The notes under the pieces are model-generated. The model worked only from the letters and a program-made list of their open reading frames with translations, did not search any database and was not told the origin of the DNA. From Pseudomonas persica (GTDB lineage Bacteria; Pseudomonadota; Gammaproteobacteria; Pseudomonadales; Pseudomonadaceae), in the NCBI RefSeq assembly GCF_900291015.1, contig NZ_OLKL01000048.1, positions 103,411 to 167,410 of the forward strand: a DNA stretch of 64,000 nt. The letters run 5' to 3'. The translations under genes and the position numbers were made by a program. Below, piece after piece: positions 8,990 through 18,133 of this stretch (its first letter is position 1; each line of letters begins with the position of its first letter).

Positions 8990-9603
8990 TTCCACATACC
9001 TCGTACTTCGTCACGGTTCAGCGCCAGCCATTGCAGGCCAATGATGGTCGCCGCGTTGCAGATGCGCCCGTCGCGCACCGCCTGCAAGGCATCCTCGAAC
9101 GACCACACGCGCACGCGGATGTCCTCGCCCTCTTCTTCCAGGCCATGCAGGCCGCCTGCCCCTTCGCTGCTGCAACGGCCGAGGAACAGGTGAACGTATT
9201 CGTCACTGCCGCCGGGCGACGGAAAGTAGCGGGTCATCGGCCACAGGGCGCTGAACGTCAGGCCTGCTTCTTCTTCAGCTTCGCGGTGGGCGACTTCCTC
9301 GGGCTGCTCGTCCTTGTCGATCAGCCCGGCCACCATCTCGATCAGCCAGGGGTTGTCGACCTTGTCCAGTGCACCAACGCGAAACTGCTCGATCAGCACC
9401 ACTTCATCGCGCAACGGGTCGTACGGCAGCACGCACACCGCATCGTGGCGCACAAACAGTTCGCGGCTGATCTCGCGGCCCATGCCCCCGGCAAACAACT
9501 CGTGGCGCAGGCGTAGCTTGTCGAGCTTGTAAAAGCCCTGGAAGCAGTTGGTCCGCTCGATGATTTCGAAGCCCTTGGGCACTGAGTTCAACGCGTCTGA
9601 CAT
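8986..9603 (-). CDS. nudF: ADP-ribose diphosphatase (Nudix hydrolase)
   Basis: NudF cleaves ADP-ribose to AMP and ribose 5-phosphate. The protein has about 205 residues. A complete Nudix box is present near the middle: G-LIDKD-E-QPEEVAH-REAEEEAGL, matching Gx5Ex7REUXEEXGU. The N-terminal part with ELFVRHDAVCVLPYDP is typical of the ADP-ribose pyrophosphatase subfamily. The start chosen is ATG 9603 (MSDALNS), with GAGG seven bases upstream; an in-frame codon at 9615 is less likely. It is the first gene of the minus-strand nudF-DUF1249-cpdA group. The 185-bp gap to the divergent lipoprotein gene probably carries both promoters. Confidence 0.94.
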   Translation of the reverse strand: MSDALNSVPKGFEIIERTNCFQGFYKLDKLRLRHELFAGGMGREISRELFVRHDAVCVLPYDPLRDEVVLIEQFRVGALDKVDNPWLIEMVAGLIDKDEQPEEVAHREAEEEAGLTFSALWPMTRYFPSPGGSDEYVHLFLGRCSSEGAGGLHGLEEEGEDIRVRVWSFEDALQAVRDGRICNAATIIGLQWLALNRDEVRGMWK

Positions 9604-9788
9604 GGAAATCCTCATTACCTCGAATACCGCATCGCGCCATCCTACTCTGCACGCCTGCCGGTTTCACCCCTTTCCGGCAACCGTTCGCGCACTCGGGACA
9701 GCGCGCCTTCTCTCTGTTAGCTTAGTGGCGAACTGAAGGCCGCGCAGACGGTCCAAGGCCGACTTTTCCCTGTTCTGCAAGGATCCCC

Positions 9789-10535
9789 ATGACACTTGTC
9801 AAACTGACTTCCGTGGCTGTGCTGGCCCTGGCCCTGGGTGCCTGCCAAAGCCTGTTCACGCCCAACTACCGGGCGCCGCTCGAGGTCAAGCGCGATGCCT
9901 GGGAGCATGTCAAACCCGGCTGCAGCGAAAGCGACTGCCCGCTGGTGAACATCGACATGATCCATTTTCCGGCCTTGCCCAAGCTCGATGGCATCGTCGA
10001 AAAACGCCTGCTGCAACTGACCGAAGACAACCAGCGTGGCAACGCACCGACCACTCTGCAAGCCTACGAACAGCAGTACCTGGCCAGCGCCGACAAGCGC
10101 AACAGCAGCTACCTGCAGGCCAAGGTACGTGAGCAGCATGACGGACTGGTGATCATCGAACTGTCCAGCTACCTCGACAGCGGCGGCGCCCACGGCATGC
10201 CCGGGCGTGGTTTCATCAACTATTCGCGCAAGCTGGACAAGGTGCTGACCCTGCAGGACATGCTGGTGCCCGGCCAGGAAGAGACCTTCTGGAAAACCGT
10301 CGAGGAATCGCACCGCGCCTGGCTGATCAGCGTGGGCATGGACAAGGACGCCGAGTTCATCAAGACCTGGCCGTTCAGGCAGTCGCCGCACGTCGCCCTG
10401 ACGTACGGCGCGGTGGTGGTCAAGTACGAGGTCTATACCATCGCGCCCTACTCCATGGGCCACGTGGAATTGAAGATCCCCTACCCGCGCCTGAATGGCG
10501 TGCTCAAGCCTGAACTGTTTCCCGGCCGTGGCTGA
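9789..10535 (+). CDS. RsiV/DUF3298-type lipoprotein
   Basis: This 248-residue protein begins with a lipoprotein signal peptide ending in LALGAC (Cys19). The mature part has the RsiV/DUF3298 fold signature: a stretch with YLQAKVREQHDGLVIIELSSYLDSGGAHGMPGR around residues 105-137, then LDKVLTLQDML and, near the C-terminus, PYSMGHVELKIPY. RsiV in Bacillus senses lysozyme, but most Gram-negative members are of unknown function, so no role is claimed. The gene is divergent from nudF. Its last 32 bp overlap the end of the convergent cytX gene. Confidence 0.78.
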   Translation: MTLVKLTSVAVLALALGACQSLFTPNYRAPLEVKRDAWEHVKPGCSESDCPLVNIDMIHFPALPKLDGIVEKRLLQLTEDNQRGNAPTTLQAYEQQYLASADKRNSSYLQAKVREQHDGLVIIELSSYLDSGGAHGMPGRGFINYSRKLDKVLTLQDMLVPGQEETFWKTVEESHRAWLISVGMDKDAEFIKTWPFRQSPHVALTYGAVVVKYEVYTIAPYSMGHVELKIPYPRLNGVLKPELFPGRG

Positions 10536-11787
10536 AGCTCAGCAGCCCGTACAGTAGCCCTGCCAGCAGCAATGCCGGCAGGGTCGCCCCCAGGTCCGGC
10601 GCCTGGGCGGCGATCACATGGTACACCGCCACGCCCACCACCCAGGCCAGCAGTGCCTGCCAGTACAAGCCATTCAGCTGGGCCGGCAGGCGGCGGCGAC
10701 GGATCACGTAGTGGTCCATCAGTACCACACCGAACAGCGGTGCGAACACCGAACCGATCAGCAGCAGGAAGTTCTCGTACTGTGCCAATGGCGCCAGCAG
10801 GGCTATCAGCGTGCACAGCACGCCAATGGCCAGCGCCAGGTGCTCGACCTTCAGGCGCACCAGCACACCGGTGGAAACGGCCGCCGAGTGGATGTCGGCG
10901 AAGGCCTTTTCCGACTCGTCCAGCAGAATCAGCAGCAGTGGCATGCCCATGCCGGCGCCCGCCAGGGCCAGCAGCAGGGCGTTGGCTTCGCCACTGTCGG
11001 CAAAGGCCAAGGTGTAGGCCACGCCCAGGCTCATCAACCAGGTGTTGCCGATGAAGTAGCCCAGCACCGTACCGCCGAATACATGCTTGCCGTTACGGGC
11101 AAAACGCGAATAGTCGGCGATCAGCGGCAACCAGGACAGCGGCATGGCGATGGCGATGTCGAAGCCCACGGCCAGCGACATCGAACCGTCGCCGGCGCGG
11201 TTCCACAGTGCCGCCAGGTCGACCTTGGCGAACAGGTTCCAGGTCAGCCACAGGCAAGCGCCCAGCAGCAGCCAGATGCCCCAGGCGCGCAGCACTTTAC
11301 GTACGAACGCCAACGGCCCACCGACCGCGAGCAAGGTGGCCAGGGCGCCGAAGCACAGGGTCCAGAGCAGCGGGCTGTTCCAGGCACTGGCTTCGCCGAA
11401 CGCCCGCGCGCCCAGCAGGCTGGCGGCATCGCGCATGACGATGATCTCGAACGCGCCCCAGCCCACCAGTTGCAGCAGGTTGAGCAGTGCCGGCAAGCGC
11501 GCGCCATGGCTGCCCAGGCTGAGCTTCAGGGTGCCCATGGCCGACAGGCCAGTGTCGCTGCCGATGACACCGGCAGCCCCCAGCAACAGCACACCCACGC
11601 CGGTGCCCAGGGCGATGGCCAGCACTGCGCCAGCAAGCCCCAGGCCAGGGGCCAGCATGGCGCCGACCTGCAGCACCATCAGGCCGATGCCGAGGGAGAA
11701 CCACAGCGAGAACAGGTCGCGGGCGCCGAAGATGCGCTGGCCGATGGGGACCGGGTAGTCGGGGGTAAACTGGCTGGGGGTGGTCAT
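10504..11787 (-). CDS. cytX: NCS1-type hydroxymethylpyrimidine permease CytX
   Basis: This 427-residue inner-membrane protein has about 12 hydrophobic helices and belongs to the cytosine/purine NCS1 transporter family. It starts with YPVPIGQRIFGARDLFSLWFSLG. Conserved patches include VGWGAFEIIVMRDAASLL (helix 3 region) and PLIADYSRFARNG near residue 240. CytX genes next to thiamine genes are thought to import hydroxymethylpyrimidine, the product made by ThiC. Here cytX lies directly downstream of thiC on the same strand with a REP pair in between. I chose ATG 11787; the frame extends upstream into the repeat, which is not coding. The 3' end overlaps the convergent lipoprotein gene. Confidence 0.85.
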   Translation of the reverse strand: MTTPSQFTPDYPVPIGQRIFGARDLFSLWFSLGIGLMVLQVGAMLAPGLGLAGAVLAIALGTGVGVLLLGAAGVIGSDTGLSAMGTLKLSLGSHGARLPALLNLLQLVGWGAFEIIVMRDAASLLGARAFGEASAWNSPLLWTLCFGALATLLAVGGPLAFVRKVLRAWGIWLLLGACLWLTWNLFAKVDLAALWNRAGDGSMSLAVGFDIAIAMPLSWLPLIADYSRFARNGKHVFGGTVLGYFIGNTWLMSLGVAYTLAFADSGEANALLLALAGAGMGMPLLLILLDESEKAFADIHSAAVSTGVLVRLKVEHLALAIGVLCTLIALLAPLAQYENFLLLIGSVFAPLFGVVLMDHYVIRRRRLPAQLNGLYWQALLAWVVGVAVYHVIAAQAPDLGATLPALLLAGLLYGLLSFSHGRETVQA

Positions 11788-11826
11788 TGTCGTGATCGCC
11801 GAAAGGGTTGAGATATGTATTGAACC

Positions 11827-11928
11827 GGCCGGCCCTTTCGCGGGTAAACCCGCTCCCACAGGTACTCCACTGGGCTTGAAGGCAGTGGGGTACCTGTGGG
11901 AGCGGGTTTACCCGCGAAAGGGCCGGCC
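11827..11928. repeat. paired REP element (BIME-like), complete copy
   Basis: Two arms of about 38 bp face each other: GGCCGGCCCTTTCGCGGGTAA with ACCCGCTCCCACAGGTA on the left, and TACCTGTGGGAGCGGGT with TTACCCGCGAAAGGGCCGGCC on the right. The arms are almost perfect complements separated by about 26 bp. The element lies between thiC and cytX and could reduce read-through or protect the thiC transcript end. Confidence 0.85.
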
Positions 11929-11981
11929 GATTCGATGCAGATGTAAAGCAGGGCGGCAGATGCTCACCCTGCCTGAATCAA

Positions 11982-13862
11982 TTACACCTTGTGGTACAGC
12001 TGGCTACCTTCCTGGCGGAACCGCTCGGCCTGCTCGCGCATGCCTTGCTCGACCGTCACGTCCACGGCTTCGATCTTGGCGGCGTACTCACGTACTTCCT
12101 GGGTGATCTTCATCGAGCAGAACTTCGGCCCGCACATCGAGCAGAAGTGCGCGACCTTGGCCGATTCCTTCGGCAGGGTCTCATCGTGGTAGGCGCGGGC
12201 AGTGTCCGGGTCCAGGCCGAGGTTGAACTGGTCTTCCCAACGGAACTCGAAGCGCGCCTTGGACAAGGCGTTGTCACGAATCTGCGCGCCCGGGTGGCCC
12301 TTGGCAAGGTCGGCAGCGTGAGCGGCGATCTTGTAGGTGATGATGCCGGTCTTCACGTCATCCTTGTTCGGCAGGCCCAGGTGCTCCTTGGGCGTGACGT
12401 AGCAGAGCATGGCGCAACCGAACCAGCCGATCATCGCCGCACCAATGCCCGAGGTGATGTGGTCGTAGCCTGGAGCGATATCGGTGGTCAGCGGGCCGAG
12501 GGTGTAGAACGGCGCCTCGTCGCAGCACTCCAGCTGCTTGTCCATGTTCTCCTTGATCAACTGCATCGGCACGTGGCCGGGGCCTTCGATCATGCACTGC
12601 ACGTCGTGCTTCCAGGCAATCTTGGTCAGCTCGCCGAGGGTTTCCAGTTCCCCGAACTGCGCGGCATCGTTGGCGTCGGCAATCGAGCCGGGGCGCAGGC
12701 CGTCGCCCAGCGAGAAGCTGACGTCGTAGGCCTTCATGATTTCGCAGATTTCTTCGAAGTGGGTGTACAGGAAGTTTTCCTTGTGGTGCGCCAGGCACCA
12801 CTTGGCCATGATCGAGCCACCGCGGCTGACGATACCGGTGACGCGCTTGGCGGTCAGCGGCACATAGCGCAGCAGTACACCGGCGTGGATGGTGAAGTAG
12901 TCCACGCCCTGCTCGGCCTGCTCGATCAGGGTGTCGCGGAACAGCTCCCAGGTCAGGTCTTCGGCCACGCCGTTGACTTTTTCCAGGGCCTGGTAGATCG
13001 GCACGGTACCAATCGGCACCGGCGAGTTGCGGATGATCCACTCACGGGTTTCGTGAATGTGCTTGCCAGTGGACAGGTCCATGACCGTATCCGAACCCCA
13101 GCGGATGCCCCAGGTCAGCTTGGCCACTTCTTCCTCGATCGAGGAACCCAGGGCGCTGTTGCCGATGTTGCCGTTGATCTTCACCAGGAAATTGCGGCCG
13201 ATGATCATCGGTTCCACTTCCGGGTGGTTGATGTTGGCCGGGATGATCGCGCGGCCACGGGCAATTTCCTGGCGCACGAACTCGGGGGTGATTTCTTTCG
13301 GGATGTTGGCCCCGAAGCTGTGGCCGGCGTGCTGCTCGTCGAGCAGGCCGGCGGCGCGCGCCTCCTGCAGCTTCATGTTTTCGCGGATGGCCACGTATTC
13401 CATCTCGGCGGTGATGATGCCTTGGCGGGCATAGTGCATCTGCGAGACGTTGGCGCCCGTCTTGGCACGGCGCGGGTTGCGCACGTGGGCGAAACGCAGC
13501 TTGGCCAGTTCGGCATCGTTCAGGCGCTGCTGGCCGAAGTCGGAGCTCAGGCCGGCCAGGCGCTCGGTGTCACCGCGGGCCTCGATCCACGCCGAACGCA
13601 CGTCGGCCAGGCCCTTGCGCACGTCGATGACCACGTTGGGGTCGGTGTACGGACCGGAAGTATCGTAGACCAGCACCGGGGCATTGGACTCGCCACCGAA
13701 ATCGGTCGGGGTGTCGTCCAGGCTGATTTCACGCATGGGCACGCGGATGTCCGGGCGCGAGCCTTCGACATACACCTTGCGCGAACGCGGGAACGGTTGC
13801 ACGGACTGCTGATCGACTTGTGCCGATTCGCTGAGGTTGATCGCTTTTTCTTGTTTGCTCAT
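11982..13862 (-). CDS. thiC: phosphomethylpyrimidine synthase ThiC
   Basis: ThiC is the radical-SAM enzyme that turns aminoimidazole ribotide into hydroxymethylpyrimidine phosphate for thiamine. The protein has 626 residues, normal for the family. The N-terminal domain carries SRPDIRVPMREI, the central barrel has KINGNIGNSALGSSIEEEV and MIEGPGHVPMQLI, and the C-terminal cluster motif is CSMCGPKFC (CX2CX4C near residue 570). ATG 13862 is chosen: it has GGAG eight bases upstream, while the adjacent upstream GTG (13865) does not. A TPP riboswitch precedes it, so it should be shut down when thiamine is sufficient. cytX follows. Confidence 0.98.
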   Translation of the reverse strand: MSKQEKAINLSESAQVDQQSVQPFPRSRKVYVEGSRPDIRVPMREISLDDTPTDFGGESNAPVLVYDTSGPYTDPNVVIDVRKGLADVRSAWIEARGDTERLAGLSSDFGQQRLNDAELAKLRFAHVRNPRRAKTGANVSQMHYARQGIITAEMEYVAIRENMKLQEARAAGLLDEQHAGHSFGANIPKEITPEFVRQEIARGRAIIPANINHPEVEPMIIGRNFLVKINGNIGNSALGSSIEEEVAKLTWGIRWGSDTVMDLSTGKHIHETREWIIRNSPVPIGTVPIYQALEKVNGVAEDLTWELFRDTLIEQAEQGVDYFTIHAGVLLRYVPLTAKRVTGIVSRGGSIMAKWCLAHHKENFLYTHFEEICEIMKAYDVSFSLGDGLRPGSIADANDAAQFGELETLGELTKIAWKHDVQCMIEGPGHVPMQLIKENMDKQLECCDEAPFYTLGPLTTDIAPGYDHITSGIGAAMIGWFGCAMLCYVTPKEHLGLPNKDDVKTGIITYKIAAHAADLAKGHPGAQIRDNALSKARFEFRWEDQFNLGLDPDTARAYHDETLPKESAKVAHFCSMCGPKFCSMKITQEVREYAAKIEAVDVTVEQGMREQAERFRQEGSQLYHKV

Positions 13863-14028
13863 CACAGGCTCTCCAGACGGCTTCCTAAGCAGTGGAATGT
13901 CGGGGTGAACCTGAAAGGCGCGGACGCACCCTTTATGGATGCAGTGCCGGATATGGGGGTGCCTGAAGCTGCATGCAGCTGTGACATTCCCGGACCTGGC
14001 ACAAGAGGCTCCCCGGGAAGGCGAGCAA

Positions 14029-14117
14029 TCTTGTTCCCTACGCAGGCGCTAACCTGATCAGGTTCAACGGGATCCGCAACTTTGCGATCTCAGCCTTTGC
14101 TTCAAGGCACCCCGACA
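14029..14117 (-). ncRNA. TPP riboswitch (THI element) in the thiC leader
   Basis: Read on the minus strand, the element has the full order of conserved TPP aptamer blocks: GGGGTGCC, GCTGAGA, then CCGTTGAACCTGATCAGG, and TAGCG...GTAGGGAACAAG. The aptamer ends about 165 nt before the thiC start codon. In that leader, the sequence complementary to 13983-13990 can pair over 8 bp with 13894-13901 (GGAATGTC/GACATTCC). This could be part of the switching structure, but that is inference. Confidence 0.95.
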
Positions 14118-14284
14118 AGAACATGCGCAGTCTAGACTGGAGTGGTCGGCAAAGCCAAGCGGGTAAATGCGCGGATGATGAAAGGCACCCCGAGCGATTG
14201 TTGCCGGGTGCGCATGGCACTACACTGGCCCGTCGCTCGATACTCAACAGTTCAGTAATTCAATTTCGTACAAGGATTGCCTCT

Positions 14285-15721
14285 ATGCTGCGCAAACTCT
14301 CACTGGCGATAGCCGTGTCTTGTGCGTCCAACGGAGTGGTCTGGGCAGCGGACGTGCCCCAATCAGTGAAGACCGACCTGGTCAGCGTTTACCAGGAAGC
14401 GGTCGACAACAACGCTGACCTGGCTGCGGCCCGCGCCGATTACGGCGCCCGCCGCGAAGTGGTGCCGCAGGCCCGCGCGGGGTTGCTGCCTAACTTGTCG
14501 GCCGGTGCCGAGATGCTGAACACCCGCACCAAACTGGACGAACCATCAGCCACCAGCAACCGCAGCGGCAATACCTGGAGCGCAACCCTGGCACAGCCGA
14601 TCTTCCGTGCTGACCGCTGGTTCCAGCTGCAAGCTGCCGAAGCAGTCAACGAGCAGGCGGCACTGGAGCTGTCGGCGACCGAGCAGAACCTGATCCTGCA
14701 AACCGCGCAAAACTACTTCGCCGTGCTCCGCGCCCAGGACAACCTGGCCGCGACCAAGGCCGAGGAAGCTGCCTTCAAGCGCCAGCTGGACCAGTCCAAC
14801 GAACGCTTCGACGTCGGCCTCTCCGACAAGACCGACGTGCTGCAATCCCAAGCCAGCTACGACACGGCACGGGCCAACCGGATCATTGCCGAGCGCCAGG
14901 TACAGGATGCCTTCGAGGCCCTGGTAACCCTGACCAACCGGGAATACACGTCGATTCAAGGGGTGGTCCATACCCTGCCGGTGCAGGTCCCCACGCCCAA
15001 CGACGCCAAGGCCTGGGTCGAAACCGCCGGGCGCCAGAACCTCAACCTGCTGGCCACCAACCACGCGGTCACCGCCGCCGAAGAAACCCTTCGTCAGCGC
15101 AAGGCCGGCCATGCGCCGACCCTCGACGCAGTGGCCAAGTATCAGAAGGGTGACAACGACAACTTCGGTTTCACCAACCCCGCACCGGCCCCCGTTACGC
15201 GATACGGCGGCGACGTCGAGCAGACCAGCATCGGCCTGCAACTGAATATCCCGATCTACAGCGGTGGCCTGACCAGTTCGCAGGTGCGCGAGGCCTATCA
15301 GCGCCTGAGCCAGACTGAGCAGCAGCGCGAAAGCCTGCGCCGCCAGGTGGTGGAAAACACCCGCAACCTGCACCGCGCGGTGAATACCGATGTGGAACAG
15401 GTGCAGGCGCGCAAGCAGTCGATCATCTCCAACCAGAGTGCGCTGGAAGCCACTGAAATCGGCTACCAGGTGGGTACCCGCAACATCGTCGACGTGCTCG
15501 ACGCCCAGCGCCAGCTGTACACCTCGGTGCGCGACTACAACAACAGCCGCTATGACTACATCCTCGACAACCTGAGCCTGAAGCAGGCGGCCGGCACCTT
15601 GAGCCCGCAGGACCTGCAGGACCTCAAGCAGTACCTGAAGCCGGACTACAACCCGGACAAGGACTTCCTGCCACCGGACCTGGCTGCCGCAGCGGCGAAG
15701 AACTTCGAGCGTCGCCCCTGA
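14285..15721 (+). CDS. tolC: TolC-family outer-membrane efflux/secretion channel
   Basis: This 478-residue outer-membrane protein has a signal peptide of about 23 residues ending VVWAAD, then a TolC-type alpha-helical barrel with two internally similar halves. The first half contains AVDNNADLAAARADYGARREVVPQ, and the second includes GLQLNIPIYSGG (near residue 320) and GTRNIVDVLDAQRQLY (near 400). These are hallmarks of TolC rather than of OprM-type channels; no lipobox is present. It should serve type I secretion and multidrug export systems encoded elsewhere. It is divergent from thiC. In E. coli tolC is adjacent to nudF; here three genes lie between them. The frame is open further upstream, but ATG 14285 starts the signal peptide. 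Confidence 0.93.
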   Translation: MLRKLSLAIAVSCASNGVVWAADVPQSVKTDLVSVYQEAVDNNADLAAARADYGARREVVPQARAGLLPNLSAGAEMLNTRTKLDEPSATSNRSGNTWSATLAQPIFRADRWFQLQAAEAVNEQAALELSATEQNLILQTAQNYFAVLRAQDNLAATKAEEAAFKRQLDQSNERFDVGLSDKTDVLQSQASYDTARANRIIAERQVQDAFEALVTLTNREYTSIQGVVHTLPVQVPTPNDAKAWVETAGRQNLNLLATNHAVTAAEETLRQRKAGHAPTLDAVAKYQKGDNDNFGFTNPAPAPVTRYGGDVEQTSIGLQLNIPIYSGGLTSSQVREAYQRLSQTEQQRESLRRQVVENTRNLHRAVNTDVEQVQARKQSIISNQSALEATEIGYQVGTRNIVDVLDAQRQLYTSVRDYNNSRYDYILDNLSLKQAAGTLSPQDLQDLKQYLKPDYNPDKDFLPPDLAAAAAKNFERRP

Positions 15722-15760
15722 GATAGGGGTGTATCTTTCACAGGCTGGGTTGCTTTTGAT

Positions 15761-15854
15761 GGCCTCATCGCCGGCAAGCCAGCTCCCACAGGTTCTCCAC
15801 TGGCCTTAAGCCTTGTGCAGTACCTGTGGGAGCTGGCTTGCCGGCGATGAGGCC
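15761..15854. repeat. paired REP-like palindrome between tolC and waaA
   Basis: The arms GGCCTCATCGCCGGCAAGCC plus AGCTCCCACAGG and CCTGTGGGAGCTGG plus CTTGCCGGCGATGAGGCC are exact complements over more than 30 bp. It sits between two convergent genes and probably acts as a shared transcription end. Confidence 0.85.
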
Positions 15855-15873
15855 AGAAAACCCAACACGGAAT

Positions 15874-17145
15874 TCAGCGGATAAGCGCACCCAGGCCATC
15901 GAGCAAGCGCTGCAACGCCCCTTGATTGGCCTGCATCACCGCCCTGCCCGCTTCGCCCATGCGCTGTGCATCCTGCGGCAACTCGACCAACCGCCGCACC
16001 GCCTCGGCCAGCCCGTCGGCATCGTCCACCGGTTGCAACGCCCCCGCCTCGCGCAGCATCGCGCTGATTTCGAGGAAGTTGAACACATGCGGCCCCATCA
16101 GCACCGGCAAGGCCAGCGCCGCCGGTTCCAGCGGGTTATGCCCGCCGGTCGCCACCAGGCTGCCACCAACGAAGGCGATGTCGGCCAGGGCATAGAGGAA
16201 CAGCAACTCGCCCATGGTATCGCCGAGCAAGACCCGCGTCTGTGTATCAACCGGCGTGCCGGCAGAGCGGCGCACGGTGATGAACTGTTCGCTGCACAGC
16301 GCATGCACTGCAGCGAAGCGCTCGGGGTGGCGCGGCACCAGGACCAGCAAGGCATCACCATGCACCTGCAGCAACTGCCGGTGCGCCTGCAGGATCAGCG
16401 CATCCTCGCCTTCATGGGTACTGGCCGCGATCCACACCGGGCGCTGCTCAGCCCCCCACTGCGCACGCAGTGCCTTGGCACGCGGTAGCAGTTGCTCGTC
16501 GATCTTCAGGTCGAACTTGATCGAACCGGTGACCCGTACACACTCAGGGCGAGCCCCCAGGTCACGGAAGCGTCGGGCCTCGGTTTCGGTCTGCACGGCA
16601 ATCAGGCTCATCTCGGCCAGCATCGGCCGTGTCAGCTTGGCCAAGCGCCCATAGCCACGGGCCGAGCGCTCCGACAAGCGGGCATTGGCCAGCGCTACCG
16701 GAATGTCGCGCTTCGCACACTGATGAATGTGGTTGGGCCACAGTTCGGTTTCCATGATGATGCCCAGCTTCGGCTGCACATGATCAAGAAAACGCCCCGC
16801 CGCCCAAGGCAGGTCGTAGGGCAGGTAGCAATGCTGCACGCGTGGTTCGTCGGCGAACATGGCGCGAATACGCTCGGACCCGGTCGGGGTCATGCAGGTA
16901 AGCGTGATCGGCAACTCCGGGTAGGCCTTGAGCAAGGCACGCACCATCGGTGCCGCTGCAATGCTCTCGCCCACCGATACCGCATGCACCCAGATGCCGC
17001 CCTGGCGCATGGCCGGCAGCTTGAAGGCAAAGCGCTCGCCGATGCGTTGGCCATAGGCCGGCGCCTTGCGCGCGCGCAGGTACAGGCGCAGCGCAACCAG
17101 CGGCAGGCCCAGGTGAAACAGCAAGGTATAGAGTGTTCTGTTCAT
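15874..17145 (-). CDS. waaA: 3-deoxy-D-manno-octulosonic acid (Kdo) transferase
   Basis: WaaA (KdtA) adds Kdo residues from CMP-Kdo to the lipid A precursor at the inner membrane. The 423-residue protein begins with a short hydrophobic anchor (TLYTLLFHLGLPLVALRLYL). It then shows conserved GT30 motifs: GGIWVHAVSVGE near residue 48, ETELWPNHIHQCAKRDIP near 125, NARLSERSARGY, WIAASTHEGED near 232 and FVGGSLVATGGHNPLEPAA near 310. The ATG at 17145 gives the family's usual N-terminus; the frame remains open for over 370 bp upstream, overlapping the LysR gene, and that part is rejected. It is convergent with tolC. Confidence 0.96.
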   Translation of the reverse strand: MNRTLYTLLFHLGLPLVALRLYLRARKAPAYGQRIGERFAFKLPAMRQGGIWVHAVSVGESIAAAPMVRALLKAYPELPITLTCMTPTGSERIRAMFADEPRVQHCYLPYDLPWAAGRFLDHVQPKLGIIMETELWPNHIHQCAKRDIPVALANARLSERSARGYGRLAKLTRPMLAEMSLIAVQTETEARRFRDLGARPECVRVTGSIKFDLKIDEQLLPRAKALRAQWGAEQRPVWIAASTHEGEDALILQAHRQLLQVHGDALLVLVPRHPERFAAVHALCSEQFITVRRSAGTPVDTQTRVLLGDTMGELLFLYALADIAFVGGSLVATGGHNPLEPAALALPVLMGPHVFNFLEISAMLREAGALQPVDDADGLAEAVRRLVELPQDAQRMGEAGRAVMQANQGALQRLLDGLGALIR

Positions 17146-17156
17146 GGCCGCGGAGT

Positions 17157-18047
17157 TTACCCGATCGCGCGCAGGTGTACCGCAAAGCGCTCGGCCAGCC
17201 ACTGCGCCGCCGGCCCCAGTGGCTCGTCGCGGCGCCAGGCCAGTTCCACCACCAGGGCCGGTGGCCGCCACTCGCTGTCCAGTTCGACCATGTGCGCCTG
17301 GTAGGTCGGGTACTGCACCACGTGGCGCGGTAGCCAGGCCCAGCCCAGGCCGCGCATCAGCAGTTCGGCCATGGCGTAGAAGCTGTCGGCGCGCCACACC
17401 TGCGGGCTGATCGCCTCGCCGCCAGGGTAGCCGCTTTGCTGCGGGGTGATCAGCAATTGCCGGTGGCGCGCCAGTTGCTGGCGGGTGACCCGGCCTTCGC
17501 CGGCGAGCGGGTGGCCGACCGCGCACACCGTGACCATTTCCACACTGCCCAGGGCGCGCCGCTCCAGCGAGGCAGGGATGCTCTCGTGGTGGAAGAACAG
17601 GCCAAGGTCGGCGCGCCGCTCCACCAGTTTGCGCGCCACGTCGCCCTGGGCGCCGCTGGCCAGCTGCACCTCCAGGAACGGGTAGCGGCTGGCCAGCTCG
17701 TCGAGGCTGTCGATGACCGGCTGATAGGGCATCGCTTCGTCCTGGGCAACCCGCAACAACGCCTCCTGCCCGCGCATCAGCGCCAACGCACGGCCATCCA
17801 GGCGCTCACACTGGCGCAACAGTTCGCGGGCATCCTCCAGCAGCGCGCTGCCGTTCTCGGTCAGTTTGGGTTGCCGGCCACTGCTGCGCTCGAACAAGGT
17901 GACCCCAAGGTCGGTTTCGAGCAGGGCGATCGCGCTGCTGATCGCCGACTGGGCCTTGCGCTGCTCGCGGGCCACGGCAGAGAACGAGCGCAGTTCTGCA
18001 ACGCGCAGGAAGGTACGTAGCTGTTCAAGGTTCCACTGCTCGGCCAT
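17157..18047 (-). CDS. LysR-family transcriptional regulator, divergent from emrE
   Basis: This regulator has 296 residues. The N-terminal winged helix (residues 5-65) includes LEQLRTFLRVAELRSFSAVA and the recognition region KAQSAISSAIALLETDLGVTLFER. The effector domain follows, with LASRYPFLEVQL and ADLGLFFHHESIP. It is transcribed away from emrE, and the 86-bp gap between their start codons would hold overlapping promoters. It therefore likely controls emrE, itself, or both. The effector is unknown. ATG 18047 is preferred over the in-frame codon at 18062. Confidence 0.88.
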   Translation of the reverse strand: MAEQWNLEQLRTFLRVAELRSFSAVAREQRKAQSAISSAIALLETDLGVTLFERSSGRQPKLTENGSALLEDARELLRQCERLDGRALALMRGQEALLRVAQDEAMPYQPVIDSLDELASRYPFLEVQLASGAQGDVARKLVERRADLGLFFHHESIPASLERRALGSVEMVTVCAVGHPLAGEGRVTRQQLARHRQLLITPQQSGYPGGEAISPQVWRADSFYAMAELLMRGLGWAWLPRHVVQYPTYQAHMVELDSEWRPPALVVELAWRRDEPLGPAAQWLAERFAVHLRAIG

Positions 18048-18133
18048 CAACCTATCTCCCATAGTGATAGGTAATGACTTTACCCCATTCAGGTAACGTC
18101 TAGAATGCCCCCCAGTTACCGGAGGATCCCGCC

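Noticed and set aside
11991..14057. 688-codon plus-strand frame opposite thiC
   Set aside because: It lies opposite thiC and runs into the riboswitch; no domain is visible.
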